Of a DNA stretch of 64,000 bases, positions 8,980 to 17,535 are shown piece by piece (position 1 is the first letter of the stretch; every line of letters begins with the position of its first letter). The translations under genes and the position numbers were made by a program. Where the stretch lies: assembly GCF_014696615.1 (NCBI RefSeq), contig NZ_JACJQJ010000001.1, positions 124,001-188,000 of the forward strand, read 5' to 3'. The notes beneath the pieces were generated by a model, which was not told the DNA's origin, did no database searches, and saw only the letters and a program-made list of their open reading frames with translations. This DNA comes from Nostoc linckia FACHB-104 (lineage in GTDB: Bacteria > Cyanobacteriota > Cyanobacteriia > Cyanobacteriales > Nostocaceae).

Positions 8980-9747
8980 ATGAAGACAAACATATCAAAT
9001 CTTAACTCTTGGATAATTTGCCCTCAGCCTAAACCTCAAGCGCAATTGCGTTTATTTTGCTTTCCTTATGCGGGTGGAAGTTCTGTAATTTTTCGCTCTT
9101 GGGCAAATTATCTACCATCAACCGTAGAAGTTTGTGCAGTTGAAATTCCTGGTAGAGCAAGGCAAATTCAGTTGCCACCATTTAGTAAAATAGAACCGCT
9201 TGTGAATGCGATCGCATCCCATATCTACCCATATTTAGATAAACCCTTTGCCTTTTTTGGTCATAGTATGGGCGCTTGGGTCAGCTTTGAGTTAGCACGC
9301 TTACTTCGCAAAAAGTATGGCATTCTCCCAGTTAATTTATTTATATCTGCTCGTCGTGCGCCGCACCTTCCTGAGTCAGAAGCAGCAATTCATAGCCTTC
9401 CAGAACCAGCTTTTATAGAAGAATTACGCCATCTCAACGGTACACCATCAGCAGTATTAGACAATGCAGAACTCATGCAGCTATTTCTGCCCATTTTACG
9501 GGCTGATTTTGCAGTTTTGGAAACTTATATTTATAGTCCTGAAGCACCTTTAGAATGCTCGATTACTGCTTTTGGCGGATTAGAAGATACAAGAGTTAGC
9601 TCTGATAAACTACAAGCATGGCAAGAGCATACAAAAGCTGATTTTTCTTTACATATGTTGCCCGGCGATCACTTTTTTATACATTCTGCCCAACTTCTGT
9701 TATTAGAAAAAATCACTAAATATTTAGCTAATGATTTATCGGCTTAA
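8980..9747 (+). CDS. Type II thioesterase (editing alpha/beta hydrolase of NRPS)
   Basis: 255 residues of the GrsT/SrfAD family of external thioesterases. Visible are the opening LFCFPYAGGSSVIFRSW, the nucleophile elbow GHSMG with Ser96, Asp203 in GLEDTRV, and the catalytic His231 in GDHFF. ATG 8980 is taken as start; a GTG one codon earlier is equally possible. Such enzymes hydrolyse wrongly acylated or acetylated carrier proteins and keep the assembly line running. As the terminal module releases its product by a reductase, this protein is not the release enzyme. It sits after a terminator and probably has its own promoter or depends on read-through. Last recognisable member of the NRPS cluster. 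Confidence 0.92.
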   Translation: MKTNISNLNSWIICPQPKPQAQLRLFCFPYAGGSSVIFRSWANYLPSTVEVCAVEIPGRARQIQLPPFSKIEPLVNAIASHIYPYLDKPFAFFGHSMGAWVSFELARLLRKKYGILPVNLFISARRAPHLPESEAAIHSLPEPAFIEELRHLNGTPSAVLDNAELMQLFLPILRADFAVLETYIYSPEAPLECSITAFGGLEDTRVSSDKLQAWQEHTKADFSLHMLPGDHFFIHSAQLLLLEKITKYLANDLSA

Positions 9748-9934
9748 ATTTTAACTTTAAAAATAATTAAACAAAAAATATCAATGTCGAATACAAACAG
9801 GCAAAATATTCTTTCAAGGTAAAAATTTTGTTTGCATAAGTCCTGATGAATTAAAAAATTTTTGACGAGCTACTACAATCAGTTGCTCGCCAACAGCTAA
9901 TTAAGTTGAGTTGTTTGGCTGATTCTGAATTACC

Positions 9935-11653
9935 CTACGGTGAGACATTTGGGCTAGGTGTAGCTACAGGAGCAGTCTCGCGGCTCCGACGCAGAGCATT
10001 TCGTAAACGACTAGCGTTATCTGATGGTTGCGAAGATGGTTGCACAGCCCGTCGCCGTCTTCTCGATAGGCGTTGTGGTGTTTCTCCTGATGTTCTCACA
10101 TCAGCTGTAACCTCCCGTTGTCTGCGTCGCAGACGATTACCAAGAGAATTTTCTCCTTCAGAACTTCTTACCCTTGTTGGTGTTGCTTCTGCGCTATTGG
10201 TGCGCCGTAATCTCCGGTTAATTCTTGATTCCCTACTGCTAGTAGTGGTTTGCTCGGATGCAGATTCTACACTGCGTTGCTGTCTTGTTGATGTTAGAGG
10301 AACATCCTGACCCCCAGAAACAGCAGCTTCTATACGCCGCCTGCGTCTTGGACTTTCTTCACCAGAGTTGTTATTTGAAGAAGCTGCTGCTATTTCCCGT
10401 TGTCTTTGGCGTTCCTCACGTTCCTGCTGCTGCTTCCTGACTTGGTTGTGGCGGCGTGAACCTTGTATGGCGTACTCTGTAGCTATTTGCACTCCTTGTC
10501 TACCACTTTGGGAGGGTTTGAGTTTCCAGTTCCTAGCTTGGCGAAGATGTTCTTCATCTAAGTCTCTATCACCACTAGAACCAATCAGTCTGACATTAGT
10601 AACTTTCCCGTTAGAGTCTGTATCAATAGCTACGGCAACTCTTCCTTCTGCCTTACGCCGCCTGGCTCTTTCGGAGTATTTAACATTACATTCTTCACAA
10701 GCTGCCCGACCATCGCCACTACTGGGTAATTTTGGCGTTGTAGATGTGGTAGCTATTCGTTCTCCTCCATTATTGCCGCTGCCGACACCAGAACCATTAC
10801 CGCTACCTGTACCTGAACCGCTACCACTACCAATACCAGAACCGCTACCGCTGCCAATACCTGAGCCGTTACCGCTACCGATACCGGAACCGCTGCCACT
10901 ACCTATGCCTGAACCTGTACCGCTACCAACACCAGAACCGTTACCAGTACCACTACCCGTACCAGAACCGCCAATACTGCCAATTCCGTTACCAGTTAAG
11001 ACTGATGTACCACCACCGCCACCGCCGCCACCACCGCCACCTGGCGTACCATTTCCTAGTGTTGTGGAACTGCTGACGTTATTGGTGGCAACCGACTGAC
11101 TGCGATTAGAGTCTCTAATACCTCGCAGAGTATCGCGTAAATTATTGCTGGAATTACCAGCATTACTGGGATTATTAGGCACAAGGGGTTTAGCTAAGGG
11201 TTGCGCTGGCTCAATAGGTTTCCGCAAATTTTCCACCAACTTTTGGATGGGTGGCTCTGGGACGACAGGTTGCTTAGGCTGCGGAGGTGGTAATTCCACT
11301 TTGGCAGGAAGTGGAACTGATTTTATTGGGTTCTCAGGTTTGATAATAGTTTCAGTTTTAGGATTAGTTGTTGAACTTGTCAGAACCTCTGTTTTTTCTG
11401 TGACTTCCAGCTTTTGGGGAGACTGCTCCGGCTTTGGTTCTGCTTCCAACTTATTCTCTTCTGGGGTGTCGATAACTGCGACCTCGATAGGTTCCTCTTC
11501 AACTGGGGACACTCTAGAGAAGTAATTACCAATTCCAGAAGCGAGTACCACTACATGAAAGCCGAGGGAACCTATTAGACTGAAAACCAGAAAACCTTTA
11601 AGCGCCTTTGTCTCTTTCTCACGCTGCTCGAAAGTAGTGCCGGAGAAGCTCAT
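9935..11653 (-). CDS. tonB: TonB-family energy transducer with Gly-Ser repeat and Arg-rich tail
   Basis: About 572 residues from ATG 11651-11653; a longer frame begins at 11704 but the inner ATG gives a normal N-terminus. There is a short cytoplasmic segment, one membrane helix at about 19-40, and a Pro/Glu/Lys-rich periplasmic spacer to about 170. Then come a run of eleven glycines near 206, a long Gly-Ser(-Asn/Ile/Val) repeat at about 220-295 and a TonB C-terminal domain at about 330-395 (GRVAVAIDTDSNGKVTNVRL...LRQARNWKLKPS). Unlike textbook TonB, about 175 residues rich in Arg, Ser and Gln follow. TonB couples the proton-motive force at ExbB-ExbD to outer-membrane receptors for siderophores, B12 and similar cargo. 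The exbB-exbD pair is divergent, 304 bases away. No TonB-dependent receptor is visible in this window. Confidence 0.88.
   Translation of the reverse strand: MSFSGTTFEQREKETKALKGFLVFSLIGSLGFHVVVLASGIGNYFSRVSPVEEEPIEVAVIDTPEENKLEAEPKPEQSPQKLEVTEKTEVLTSSTTNPKTETIIKPENPIKSVPLPAKVELPPPQPKQPVVPEPPIQKLVENLRKPIEPAQPLAKPLVPNNPSNAGNSSNNLRDTLRGIRDSNRSQSVATNNVSSSTTLGNGTPGGGGGGGGGGGTSVLTGNGIGSIGGSGTGSGTGNGSGVGSGTGSGIGSGSGSGIGSGNGSGIGSGSGSGIGSGSGSGTGSGNGSGVGSGNNGGERIATTSTTPKLPSSGDGRAACEECNVKYSERARRRKAEGRVAVAIDTDSNGKVTNVRLIGSSGDRDLDEEHLRQARNWKLKPSQSGRQGVQIATEYAIQGSRRHNQVRKQQQEREERQRQREIAAASSNNNSGEESPRRRRRIEAAVSGGQDVPLTSTRQQRSVESASEQTTTSSRESRINRRLRRTNSAEATPTRVRSSEGENSLGNRLRRRQREVTADVRTSGETPQRLSRRRRRAVQPSSQPSDNASRLRNALRRSRETAPVATPSPNVSP
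10770..10990. repeat. Degenerate minisatellite encoding Gly-Ser repeats inside tonB
   Basis: On the plus strand the block is made of ACCGCTACC/ACCAGAACC-type hexanucleotide units in longer degenerate repeats. On the minus strand it encodes alternating Gly and Ser/Asn with periodic Ile, Val or Thr. It is followed by a run of GGT/GGC glycine codons at about 11009-11042. The tract probably varies in length between strains. Confidence 0.8.
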
Positions 11654-11851
11654 AAGTATATTGCCATCTATTCTCACTAAAAAGGTTAAAGTGTCATGGT
11701 GCAAAAGTCAATCAATATCTATAAATATTCTGACATTACTTTTGCGTAAATTTTGCAAGTGATAGTGACGACAAACTATAAACTAAAAGCAATTGCATCA
11801 CTAATACTTGAATATTTTACTAATTTACTGTCATTATATTTTCATATCATG

Positions 11852-11902
11852 TTGAGAAGTATTCGCAGTACTCTATAATTCTCAATTGAGAGTATATCTC
11901 AA
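11852..11902. promoter_or_regulatory. Four TTGAGA/TCTCAA half-sites in the divergent tonB-exbB promoter region
   Basis: TTGAGA lies at 11852-11857 and 11886-11891, and TCTCAA at 11880-11885 and 11897-11902. The middle pair forms a perfect 12-bp palindrome, TCTCAATTGAGA. The two TCTCAA copies are 17 bp apart and the two TTGAGA copies 34 bp apart, so the sites are in register. The array ends 55 bp before the exbB start. It looks like an operator, but the regulator is unknown, and it does not obviously match a Fur box. Confidence 0.4.
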
Positions 11903-11957
11903 CTCCACTGGAAACTGACGGCATCAGCATATCCATTGAAATTGAACTAAAGGATTT

Positions 11958-12611
11958 ATGGGGATAAAAAACTTATTTGCCGCAGGTGGCGTGGTAATGT
12001 GGCCCCTGCTTGCGTTCTCTGTTGTGGCACTAGCTTTGATTGTTGAGCGTGTGCGGTTTTGGTATCGAGTCAATACCCGCCAAGCCAAGGTAGTACGAGA
12101 GATTCTGAATCTCTATCGGATGGATAATGTGGTGGGAGCCATCGAAAAGTCCCGTCAGAATGCAAATTTACCGATTCCCCGGATTTTCCTTGCAGCCTTG
12201 GAATTGGAAGAACCGACTCCAGAAGAGTTTCGGTTAGCGCTAGAAAGTGAAGCACAAGCCGAACTGCCGATTATCAAACGGTTCAATACGATTTTTGACA
12301 CAATTATTGGACTTTCACCTCTATTTGGATTGTTAGGTACAGTACTGGGTTTGATTGTTTCATTCGCTTCTCTCAATCTTGGTGATGTCGGTGGGACAAA
12401 AACCGCAGGTGTGACATCAGGGATTAGTGAAGCGCTTGTTTCCACAGCTTCCGGCTTAATTGTGGCAATTTTCACCCTGTTCTTTGCTAATTCTTTCCGC
12501 GGATTAGCTCAACGTCAAACTGGCTTGATTCAAGAATATGGCGGGCAATTAGAACTATTGTATCGCCGTCGTTATGAACGAGGAGACAAAGTCTATGCGT
12601 CTACAAGATGA
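11958..12611 (+). CDS. exbB: ExbB/TolQ/MotA-family proton channel
   Basis: 217 residues, beginning at ATG 11958 after AAAGGA. There are three membrane segments: an N-terminal helix (VVMWPLLAFSVVALALIVERV), then two after a cytoplasmic loop. The family signatures GLSPLFGLLGTVLGLIVSF and TAGVTSGISEALVSTASGLIVAIFTLFF are present. The C-terminal basic tail (RRRYERGD) is cytoplasmic. ExbB forms the pentameric ring that, with ExbD, uses the proton gradient to drive TonB. It overlaps exbD by 17 bases and is divergent from tonB, so the three genes form one functional unit. A TolQ role is possible from sequence alone, but the tonB neighbour favours ExbB. Confidence 0.92.
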   Translation: MGIKNLFAAGGVVMWPLLAFSVVALALIVERVRFWYRVNTRQAKVVREILNLYRMDNVVGAIEKSRQNANLPIPRIFLAALELEEPTPEEFRLALESEAQAELPIIKRFNTIFDTIIGLSPLFGLLGTVLGLIVSFASLNLGDVGGTKTAGVTSGISEALVSTASGLIVAIFTLFFANSFRGLAQRQTGLIQEYGGQLELLYRRRYERGDKVYASTR

Positions 12612-12999
12612 TCCAGATATACCTGCACAAATTAATATCGTGCCGATGATTGATGTCATCTTCGCTATTTTGACGTTTTTCATCATGTCTACCCTTTTTC
12701 TTACACGCCAAGAGGGATTACCCGTCAACTTACCTCAAGCTGCAACTTCCCAACAGTCACAAGTTCCCACCAAAATTACAGTGACAGTCGAATCCAACGG
12801 CGAAATTAGCTTGAATAAAAAACCGACAACAGTTGATGTCTTAACCGAACAGCTACGCGCTTTAGTGGGTTCTACTCCAGAAACTATTGTTGTAATTAAC
12901 GCCGATCGCAAAGTTGAACATGGTCAGATTGTCACAGTTATGGATCAAGTCCGTCAGGTTAAAGGTGCAAGGTTAGCTATTGCAACTCAAAAGCCTTAG
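12595..12999 (+). CDS. exbD: ExbD/TolR-family protein
   Basis: 134 residues from ATG 12595, which overlaps the end of exbB by 17 bases and has AGGAG about ten bases upstream; an open frame reaches back to 12574. Short cytoplasmic N-terminus, then the family motif NIVPMIDVIFAILTFFI, in which Asp20 is the conserved proton-carrying residue of the single membrane helix, then a periplasmic domain of about 90 residues. Partner of ExbB in the TonB motor. Translational coupling with exbB is likely because of the overlap. Confidence 0.93.
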   Translation: MRLQDDPDIPAQINIVPMIDVIFAILTFFIMSTLFLTRQEGLPVNLPQAATSQQSQVPTKITVTVESNGEISLNKKPTTVDVLTEQLRALVGSTPETIVVINADRKVEHGQIVTVMDQVRQVKGARLAIATQKP

Positions 13000-13014
13000 T
13001 TGGGGGTTTGGAGT

Positions 13015-13035
13015 TTGGTAATTGGTAATTGGTAA
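13015..13035 (+). repeat. STRR: three copies of TTGGTAA
   Basis: Three perfect tandem heptamers between exbD and the acylase gene, typical of short tandemly repeated repetitive sequences of heterocystous cyanobacteria. A C-rich block of ATCCCCCTT/ATCTCC-like units follows at about 13057-13110. Because this is ordinary intergenic repeat, the acylase is unlikely to start at the open ATG 13029. Confidence 0.8.
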
Positions 13036-13115
13036 TGGGGATCAAGAATTTCTCCTCTACTTCCTCATCCCCCTTATCTCCTTCATCCCCCTCATCTCCC
13101 CAGTTCCCAATCCCT

Positions 13116-15197
13116 ATGAAAAGAAAATTGTCAAGATTTTTAGCTTTTATCCTCAGTGCAATTTTGATTGTAGTTTTGGGCAATAACAGTTTTGCAACTG
13201 CACCCAGAACTACAGAAATATTGTGGGATACCTATGGTATACCGCATATATATGGTAAAGATGTTCAAAGTGCTTTTCAGGCGTTTGGTTGGGCGCAGAT
13301 GCAAAGTCACGCTAACTTAATATTGCGCCTTTATGGTCAAGCCAGGGGAAAAGCAGCCGAGTACTGGGGAGAAGATTATTTAGAGTCTGATAAATGGGTA
13401 CTGACGATGGGAGTACCCATTCGTGCTAATTCTTGGTATCAGGCACAAAGTCCAGCTTTTCGTGGTTATATAGATGCTTTTGCTAGTGGGATCAATGCTT
13501 ATGGAAAAGCACATCCTGATTTAATTGATGATCAAGTAGAAATAGTATTACCTGTAAAGCCAGAGGATGTATTGGCACACTTGCAAAGAGTGCTGTACTT
13601 TACTTTTATTGTTAACCAAGAGCAAGTAGCAGATAATACTCAAACTCAACCGAAAGCCGGTTCTAACGGATGGGCGATCGCACCGAAACATTCTGCCACT
13701 GGTAAGGCGATGTTGCTGGCAAACCCTCACTTGTTATGGTCAGATTTATTTGTCTGGTATGAAGCACAAGTGACTGCTCCAGGGATGAATGCTTATGGAT
13801 CTGCCTTGGTAGGGATTCCAGTTTTAGCGATCGCCTTTAACGATAATTTAGGCTGGACTCATACCGTCAATACTCATGATGGTTGGGATCTGTATGAGTT
13901 GAAGTTAGCTGATGGTGGTTATTTTTTAGATGGCAAAGTCCGTCCTTTCACCACAGAAAATTTCTTGTTAAAGGTTAAACAAAAAAACGGCTCCCTCGTT
14001 GAACAACCCTTCTTGGTAGAAAGTTCTGTCCACGGTGCGGTAGTGCAGGAAAAAGAGGGTAAAGCTGTAGCGCTACGGGTTGTTGGTTTAGACCGTCCTG
14101 GGGTGTTGGAACAATGGTGGGATATGGCAGCTTCCCAAAACCTTGACCAATTCCAAAAAGTATTACAACGTTTGCAACTGCCAATGTTTACCGTCATGTA
14201 TGCAGACCGACAAGGGCATATCATGCACCTATTTAATGGCTTAGTACCGGTTCGGGATCAAGGAGACTTTCAATATTGGCAAGGCTTAATTCCTGGTGAT
14301 ACATCCAAAACTTTATGGACAAAAATGCATCCATATGAGGATTTACCACGTGTGATTGACCCTCCTAGTGGTTGGTTGCAAAATGCCAATGACCCACCTT
14401 GGACAACTACTTTTCCATCTGCTATCAAAGCTGATGATTACCCTGCTTATATGGCTCCACGAGGAGAAATGTATTTCCGCGCTCAACGTTCTGCCAGGAT
14501 GCTAGCTGAAGATGACAAAATTTCCTTTGCGGAAATGATTCAGTATAAGCATTCTACAAAAATGGAACTTGCAGAACGTATCCTTGATGATTTGATTCCT
14601 GCTGCCCAAAAATCAGGTAATGAATTAACTCGTCGTGCTGCTAATATTTTGGCTGCTTGGGATCGCAATGCTGATGCTGATAGCCGTGGTGCAGTGTTGT
14701 TTTCCTTTTGGTGGCAAGAAATGCCTGACGACGAAATCTTTACTATTCCTTGGAGCGAGAAATCTCCTCGTAGCACACCCGATGGTTTAAAAGATCCAGA
14801 AAGTGCAGCAAAAGCCTTACAAATAGCAGCAACAAAAGTCGAAAAAGCTTATGGCAAGTTAGATGTAGCTTGGGGTGAAGTTTTCCGTGTGCGTAGCGGT
14901 AACTTAGATTTACCTGCCAATGGTGGTGATGGGAATCAAGGTATATTCCGTGTCCTCAATTTTGCACCCTCTAAGGATGAACGTTTTCAAGCGGTGGCTG
15001 GGGATAGTTATGTTGCAGCTATTGAGTTCTCGCAACCAGTTAAAGCAATGGCTTTGCTTAGTTACGGTAATGCTAGTCAACCAGCTTCACCCCACATTAC
15101 CGATCAGCTACCGCTATTTGCACGTAAGCAACTGCGTCCTGTTTGGCGAACTCGTCCAGAGATATTAGCAAACCTGGAGGAACGCAAAACTTTTTAA
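13116..15197 (+). CDS. Penicillin-acylase family Ntn-hydrolase (AHL acylase AiiC/PvdQ-like)
   Basis: 693 residues from ATG 13116; the longer frame from 13029 would translate intergenic repeat. The N-terminus is a signal peptide ending near ATA, so the enzyme is exported. An alpha-chain part (ILWDTYGIPHIYGKD, FGWAQMQSHANLILRLYGQARGKAAEYWG) precedes the autoprocessing site GSNGWAI, where Ser183 becomes the N-terminal nucleophile of the beta chain. NPHLLW and TVNTHDGWDLYELKL follow. The family cleaves amides of fatty acids or phenylacetate. It resembles AiiC of Anabaena (N-acyl-homoserine lactone acylase) and PvdQ of Pseudomonas, which also deacylates a pyoverdine precursor. Because it lies after tonB/exbBD and an NRPS cluster, both quorum quenching and peptide maturation are possible. 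Confidence 0.9.
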   Translation: MKRKLSRFLAFILSAILIVVLGNNSFATAPRTTEILWDTYGIPHIYGKDVQSAFQAFGWAQMQSHANLILRLYGQARGKAAEYWGEDYLESDKWVLTMGVPIRANSWYQAQSPAFRGYIDAFASGINAYGKAHPDLIDDQVEIVLPVKPEDVLAHLQRVLYFTFIVNQEQVADNTQTQPKAGSNGWAIAPKHSATGKAMLLANPHLLWSDLFVWYEAQVTAPGMNAYGSALVGIPVLAIAFNDNLGWTHTVNTHDGWDLYELKLADGGYFLDGKVRPFTTENFLLKVKQKNGSLVEQPFLVESSVHGAVVQEKEGKAVALRVVGLDRPGVLEQWWDMAASQNLDQFQKVLQRLQLPMFTVMYADRQGHIMHLFNGLVPVRDQGDFQYWQGLIPGDTSKTLWTKMHPYEDLPRVIDPPSGWLQNANDPPWTTTFPSAIKADDYPAYMAPRGEMYFRAQRSARMLAEDDKISFAEMIQYKHSTKMELAERILDDLIPAAQKSGNELTRRAANILAAWDRNADADSRGAVLFSFWWQEMPDDEIFTIPWSEKSPRSTPDGLKDPESAAKALQIAATKVEKAYGKLDVAWGEVFRVRSGNLDLPANGGDGNQGIFRVLNFAPSKDERFQAVAGDSYVAAIEFSQPVKAMALLSYGNASQPASPHITDQLPLFARKQLRPVWRTRPEILANLEERKTF

Positions 15198-15219
15198 GAG
15201 CTTCGCCCAGTTATAGACT

Positions 15220-15954
15220 ATGAGTTATGCATCGAAAATCTGCCAGTATAGTGGGAAGATTGTGCTTTTGATAATGCTGATGAGTTTGCCTTTACCAGCT
15301 TTATCAGAAAACAAACAGCTGAATAATGATCAATCTCAAACGCTTCAGACTGAAATTAGCGATCGCGATTTGAAAATTATTGAGCAGTTAGTGGCGATCG
15401 CGCAGCGTCAGTCTTCGCAAGTACAAGAGGCAAAAGCGGCAACAGGATGGCGTGCTTTCACCGATGTTTTGAGTGTGGAATTGTCACCATCACAAACCAC
15501 AACTAATTACAACTTGCCTGAGATATTATCTGAGAGCGAACGTAGTTTTGGGATCGCATTGACATTTGATCCCATTAAATTGTTGAACATTATTCAAGAA
15601 TTACCCCTAAGAGAAGCTCGTTGGCAAGAAGCCAAACAGCAAAAACGCCTAGCAGTTTTACAATACTATCTGGCTTACTTACAAGCTCAACAAGCTACGA
15701 AAATTGCAGCCTATAAAATGCAACAGCTTGCCGTTGCTGAAGCAAAAACTGAGCGGATTGCTAGTTTAAATCCCCAAGTCACTGTTCCCCATCAGATTAG
15801 CTTGGCGAATCCTGATTATGTTGCAGCTGCAACGGAAATGCTGAACACAAACGCACGCGAACGAGTAGCATTAGAAGAACTAGCAGCTTGTGTTGGTTTA
15901 TCTTCCCAAGCCACTATGACAATACTGAAGGCTAGTGATTTGAAAAATCAGTAA
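15220..15954 (+). CDS. Exported helical protein of unknown function
   Basis: 244 residues, starting 22 bases after the acylase and probably cotranscribed. An N-terminal signal sequence (IVLLIMLMSLPLPALSEN) is followed by helical, Gln/Ala-rich segments, including a long predicted helix (EARWQEAKQQKRLAVLQYYLAYLQAQQATKIAAYKMQQ region). This pattern vaguely recalls periplasmic helices of TolC-type outer-membrane efflux proteins, but it is about half their length and lacks clear barrel strands. I do not recognise the family. Linkage with the acylase may mean a shared envelope function. Confidence 0.65.
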   Translation: MSYASKICQYSGKIVLLIMLMSLPLPALSENKQLNNDQSQTLQTEISDRDLKIIEQLVAIAQRQSSQVQEAKAATGWRAFTDVLSVELSPSQTTTNYNLPEILSESERSFGIALTFDPIKLLNIIQELPLREARWQEAKQQKRLAVLQYYLAYLQAQQATKIAAYKMQQLAVAEAKTERIASLNPQVTVPHQISLANPDYVAAATEMLNTNARERVALEELAACVGLSSQATMTILKASDLKNQ

Positions 15955-16011
15955 AATTTTGCAACTATTATTACAGAGTATAGGAATCATATTTGATTTT
16001 GAAGGTCGCGT

Positions 16012-16042
16012 ATGGTGCGTTACGCTATTGCTAACGCACCAT
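16012..16042. repeat. Inverted repeat ATGGTGCGTTA...TAACGCACCAT
   Basis: Perfect 11-nt arms at 16012-16022 and 16032-16042 with a 9-nt loop, placed between the convergent ends of the genes at 15220 and 16067. It looks like a dispersed cyanobacterial repeat and may serve as a bidirectional terminator. Confidence 0.6.
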
Positions 16043-16066
16043 TTATCAGCCTTTGCGTGCGTTACT

Positions 16067-16474
16067 TTACTTTTCACGGAAAATAATTAAGTAGGAATTT
16101 ATTTTCATTTTAATAGACATATGTTTTTTATCAATTGAAAATATCTCCAATTTGTCAGGCTTTTGAATAGCAAAAAAATTAGAGAACATTCCACCAACTA
16201 ATATTTTATCTACTATCGAATCTGAATTTAATAACGAATTCGCTATTTGGTTATCCATGAGATACACTGTACTATCCTTGACATACCAGCGTCCATAAAA
16301 TGTTTGACTTAAGAAACCCATTAATAACCGTGTAATTAGGTTATCTCCTTTGACAGTTAATTCATAAGTAAAATTCCTTTTAAATTCTGTATGGTATGAA
16401 AAACCTTGATATTCATATGGCCATTTACCAATGATTAATAACTCTATATCTTTGTCTGAAATATTATGCGTCAT
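16067..16474 (-). CDS. Hypothetical protein, possible lipocalin-like fold
   Basis: About 135 residues from ATG 16474 (an in-frame ATG nine codons earlier is also possible). The composition is beta-rich with repeated short hydrophobic strands (NFTYELTVKGDN, FYGRWYVKDSTVYLM, KLEIFSIDKKHMSIKM), and a GKW motif near the start recalls lipocalin-like DUFs that measure departure from a baseline. No signal peptide or catalytic motif is visible. Family not recognised; confidence is in the gene, not the function. Confidence 0.5.
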   Translation of the reverse strand: MTHNISDKDIELLIIGKWPYEYQGFSYHTEFKRNFTYELTVKGDNLITRLLMGFLSQTFYGRWYVKDSTVYLMDNQIANSLLNSDSIVDKILVGGMFSNFFAIQKPDKLEIFSIDKKHMSIKMKINSYLIIFREK

Positions 16475-16527
16475 CTTAAATGTATGTGTTAATTTATACA
16501 AAATTGGTATTTGAGCGATCGCACTCG

Positions 16528-17019
16528 CTATAGCTGCTCCATTTTTACTCCTGGGACTTCCAGCATGACTACCGCAATCGGCACGAGTCGTCCCACGGTT
16601 GTGTAATAGTTACTTCCCACAGGCGTTTTAGTTGAACGTTCCTGAAAACGTCGCATAGTGATTAAAAACCACTCCCGTGTTTTAGGCATTGGTAGTTTGT
16701 ACAGTTGGCGAGTGTTGACAAAATAGTAAAAAAGCCAGTCTGCCTCAGTGTACAAGAAGCAGCCAGGAGTTCCTTTCTCTAAATTGCTGTGGGTTTCAAA
16801 AAACAGATTACGGGTTTTATTCCATCTGTCGCCTTTAATCTCAATTAAGGTTTCGCCATTGTGCCTTGTCCAGATGAGGTCAATATCTCTGCATTGAAAC
16901 TGAGGATCATCCTCAACATTAATAATATCAATGGTTTCTGGTTGAGAGTGCAGCCAAGCCTCAATATCAGCAGTAGCCAATTTTGCTACTTCTAAAGCGT
17001 CGTGCATGGTATACGTCAT
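16528..17019 (-). CDS. Hypothetical PD-(D/E)XK nuclease-fold-like protein
   Basis: 163 residues from ATG 17019, which has GGAGGAG just upstream; the longer TTG start at 17040 would lie before that ribosome binding site. The core reads DIDLIWTRHNGETLIEIKGDR, an Asp followed about 13 residues later by Glu-x-Lys. This is the spacing of the PD-(D/E)XK nuclease core found in restriction enzymes and resolvases. Later it has Trp/Tyr-rich segments and no helix-turn-helix. It could be a DNA-processing enzyme, but no modification or repair gene lies nearby. Fold suggested by motif only. Confidence 0.6.
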   Translation of the reverse strand: MTYTMHDALEVAKLATADIEAWLHSQPETIDIINVEDDPQFQCRDIDLIWTRHNGETLIEIKGDRWNKTRNLFFETHSNLEKGTPGCFLYTEADWLFYYFVNTRQLYKLPMPKTREWFLITMRRFQERSTKTPVGSNYYTTVGRLVPIAVVMLEVPGVKMEQL

Positions 17020-17535
17020 AGCTGCATCTCCTCCCAGCAAATGATCTGACTGGCAGAACTAATCTACCGTTGGTTGATATACGACATAGCGATAGTACGC
17101 GGAGCCGAACGCTGAAATTGCTCCAATTGCTTGATGTTGTAGGCATTGGGTACTTGAATTAATAAAATCCCCACTTTAACAGTGGGGACAAGGGTTTCTC
17201 TTGTGGGTACAAATGTACTATAAAAATGTAAAGCTGACAAGTTAGTACTACCCCCAATACTGCTCGGTTAAGGATTTTCAACGAGGAATTTAGTTTGGGG
17301 AAAAGGTGAAAAGTTGAAAGGGTAAGGGTTAAAGGTTTTTTCTTGCCCCTTTTCCCCTTCCCCTTTTGCCCTTAACCGACAAGTATTAGTACCACCCCAA
17401 TCAATTCCAGCGTTACACCCAATACCTGACACCTAATACCCAAAAGCTTGATATTAGTGCCATTTGCTTGTGGAGCCTGCTCAATTATGAAACCAAGGAA
17501 CTATACTTTTTTGGTACCCAAGGATATTTATTGAT
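17020..17535. other. Gene-poor interval with a hairpin and STRR-like repeats
   Basis: No coding signal. It contains a hairpin TCCCCACT...AGTGGGGA (17169-17189, perfect 8-nt arms, 5-nt loop) and a purine-rich run (AAGGTGAAAAGTTGAAAGGG..., about 17300-17340). A complementary pyrimidine-rich run (CCCCTTTTCCCCTTCCCC, about 17346-17368) follows and could fold back on it. The promoter of the MAPEG gene should lie in the last 100 bases. Confidence 0.5.

Noticed and set aside
9906-11525. Several plus-strand frames opposite tonB, including a proline/leucine repeat protein
   Set aside because: They are the antisense of the Gly-Ser and Arg-rich parts of tonB, whose domain structure is clear on the minus strand.
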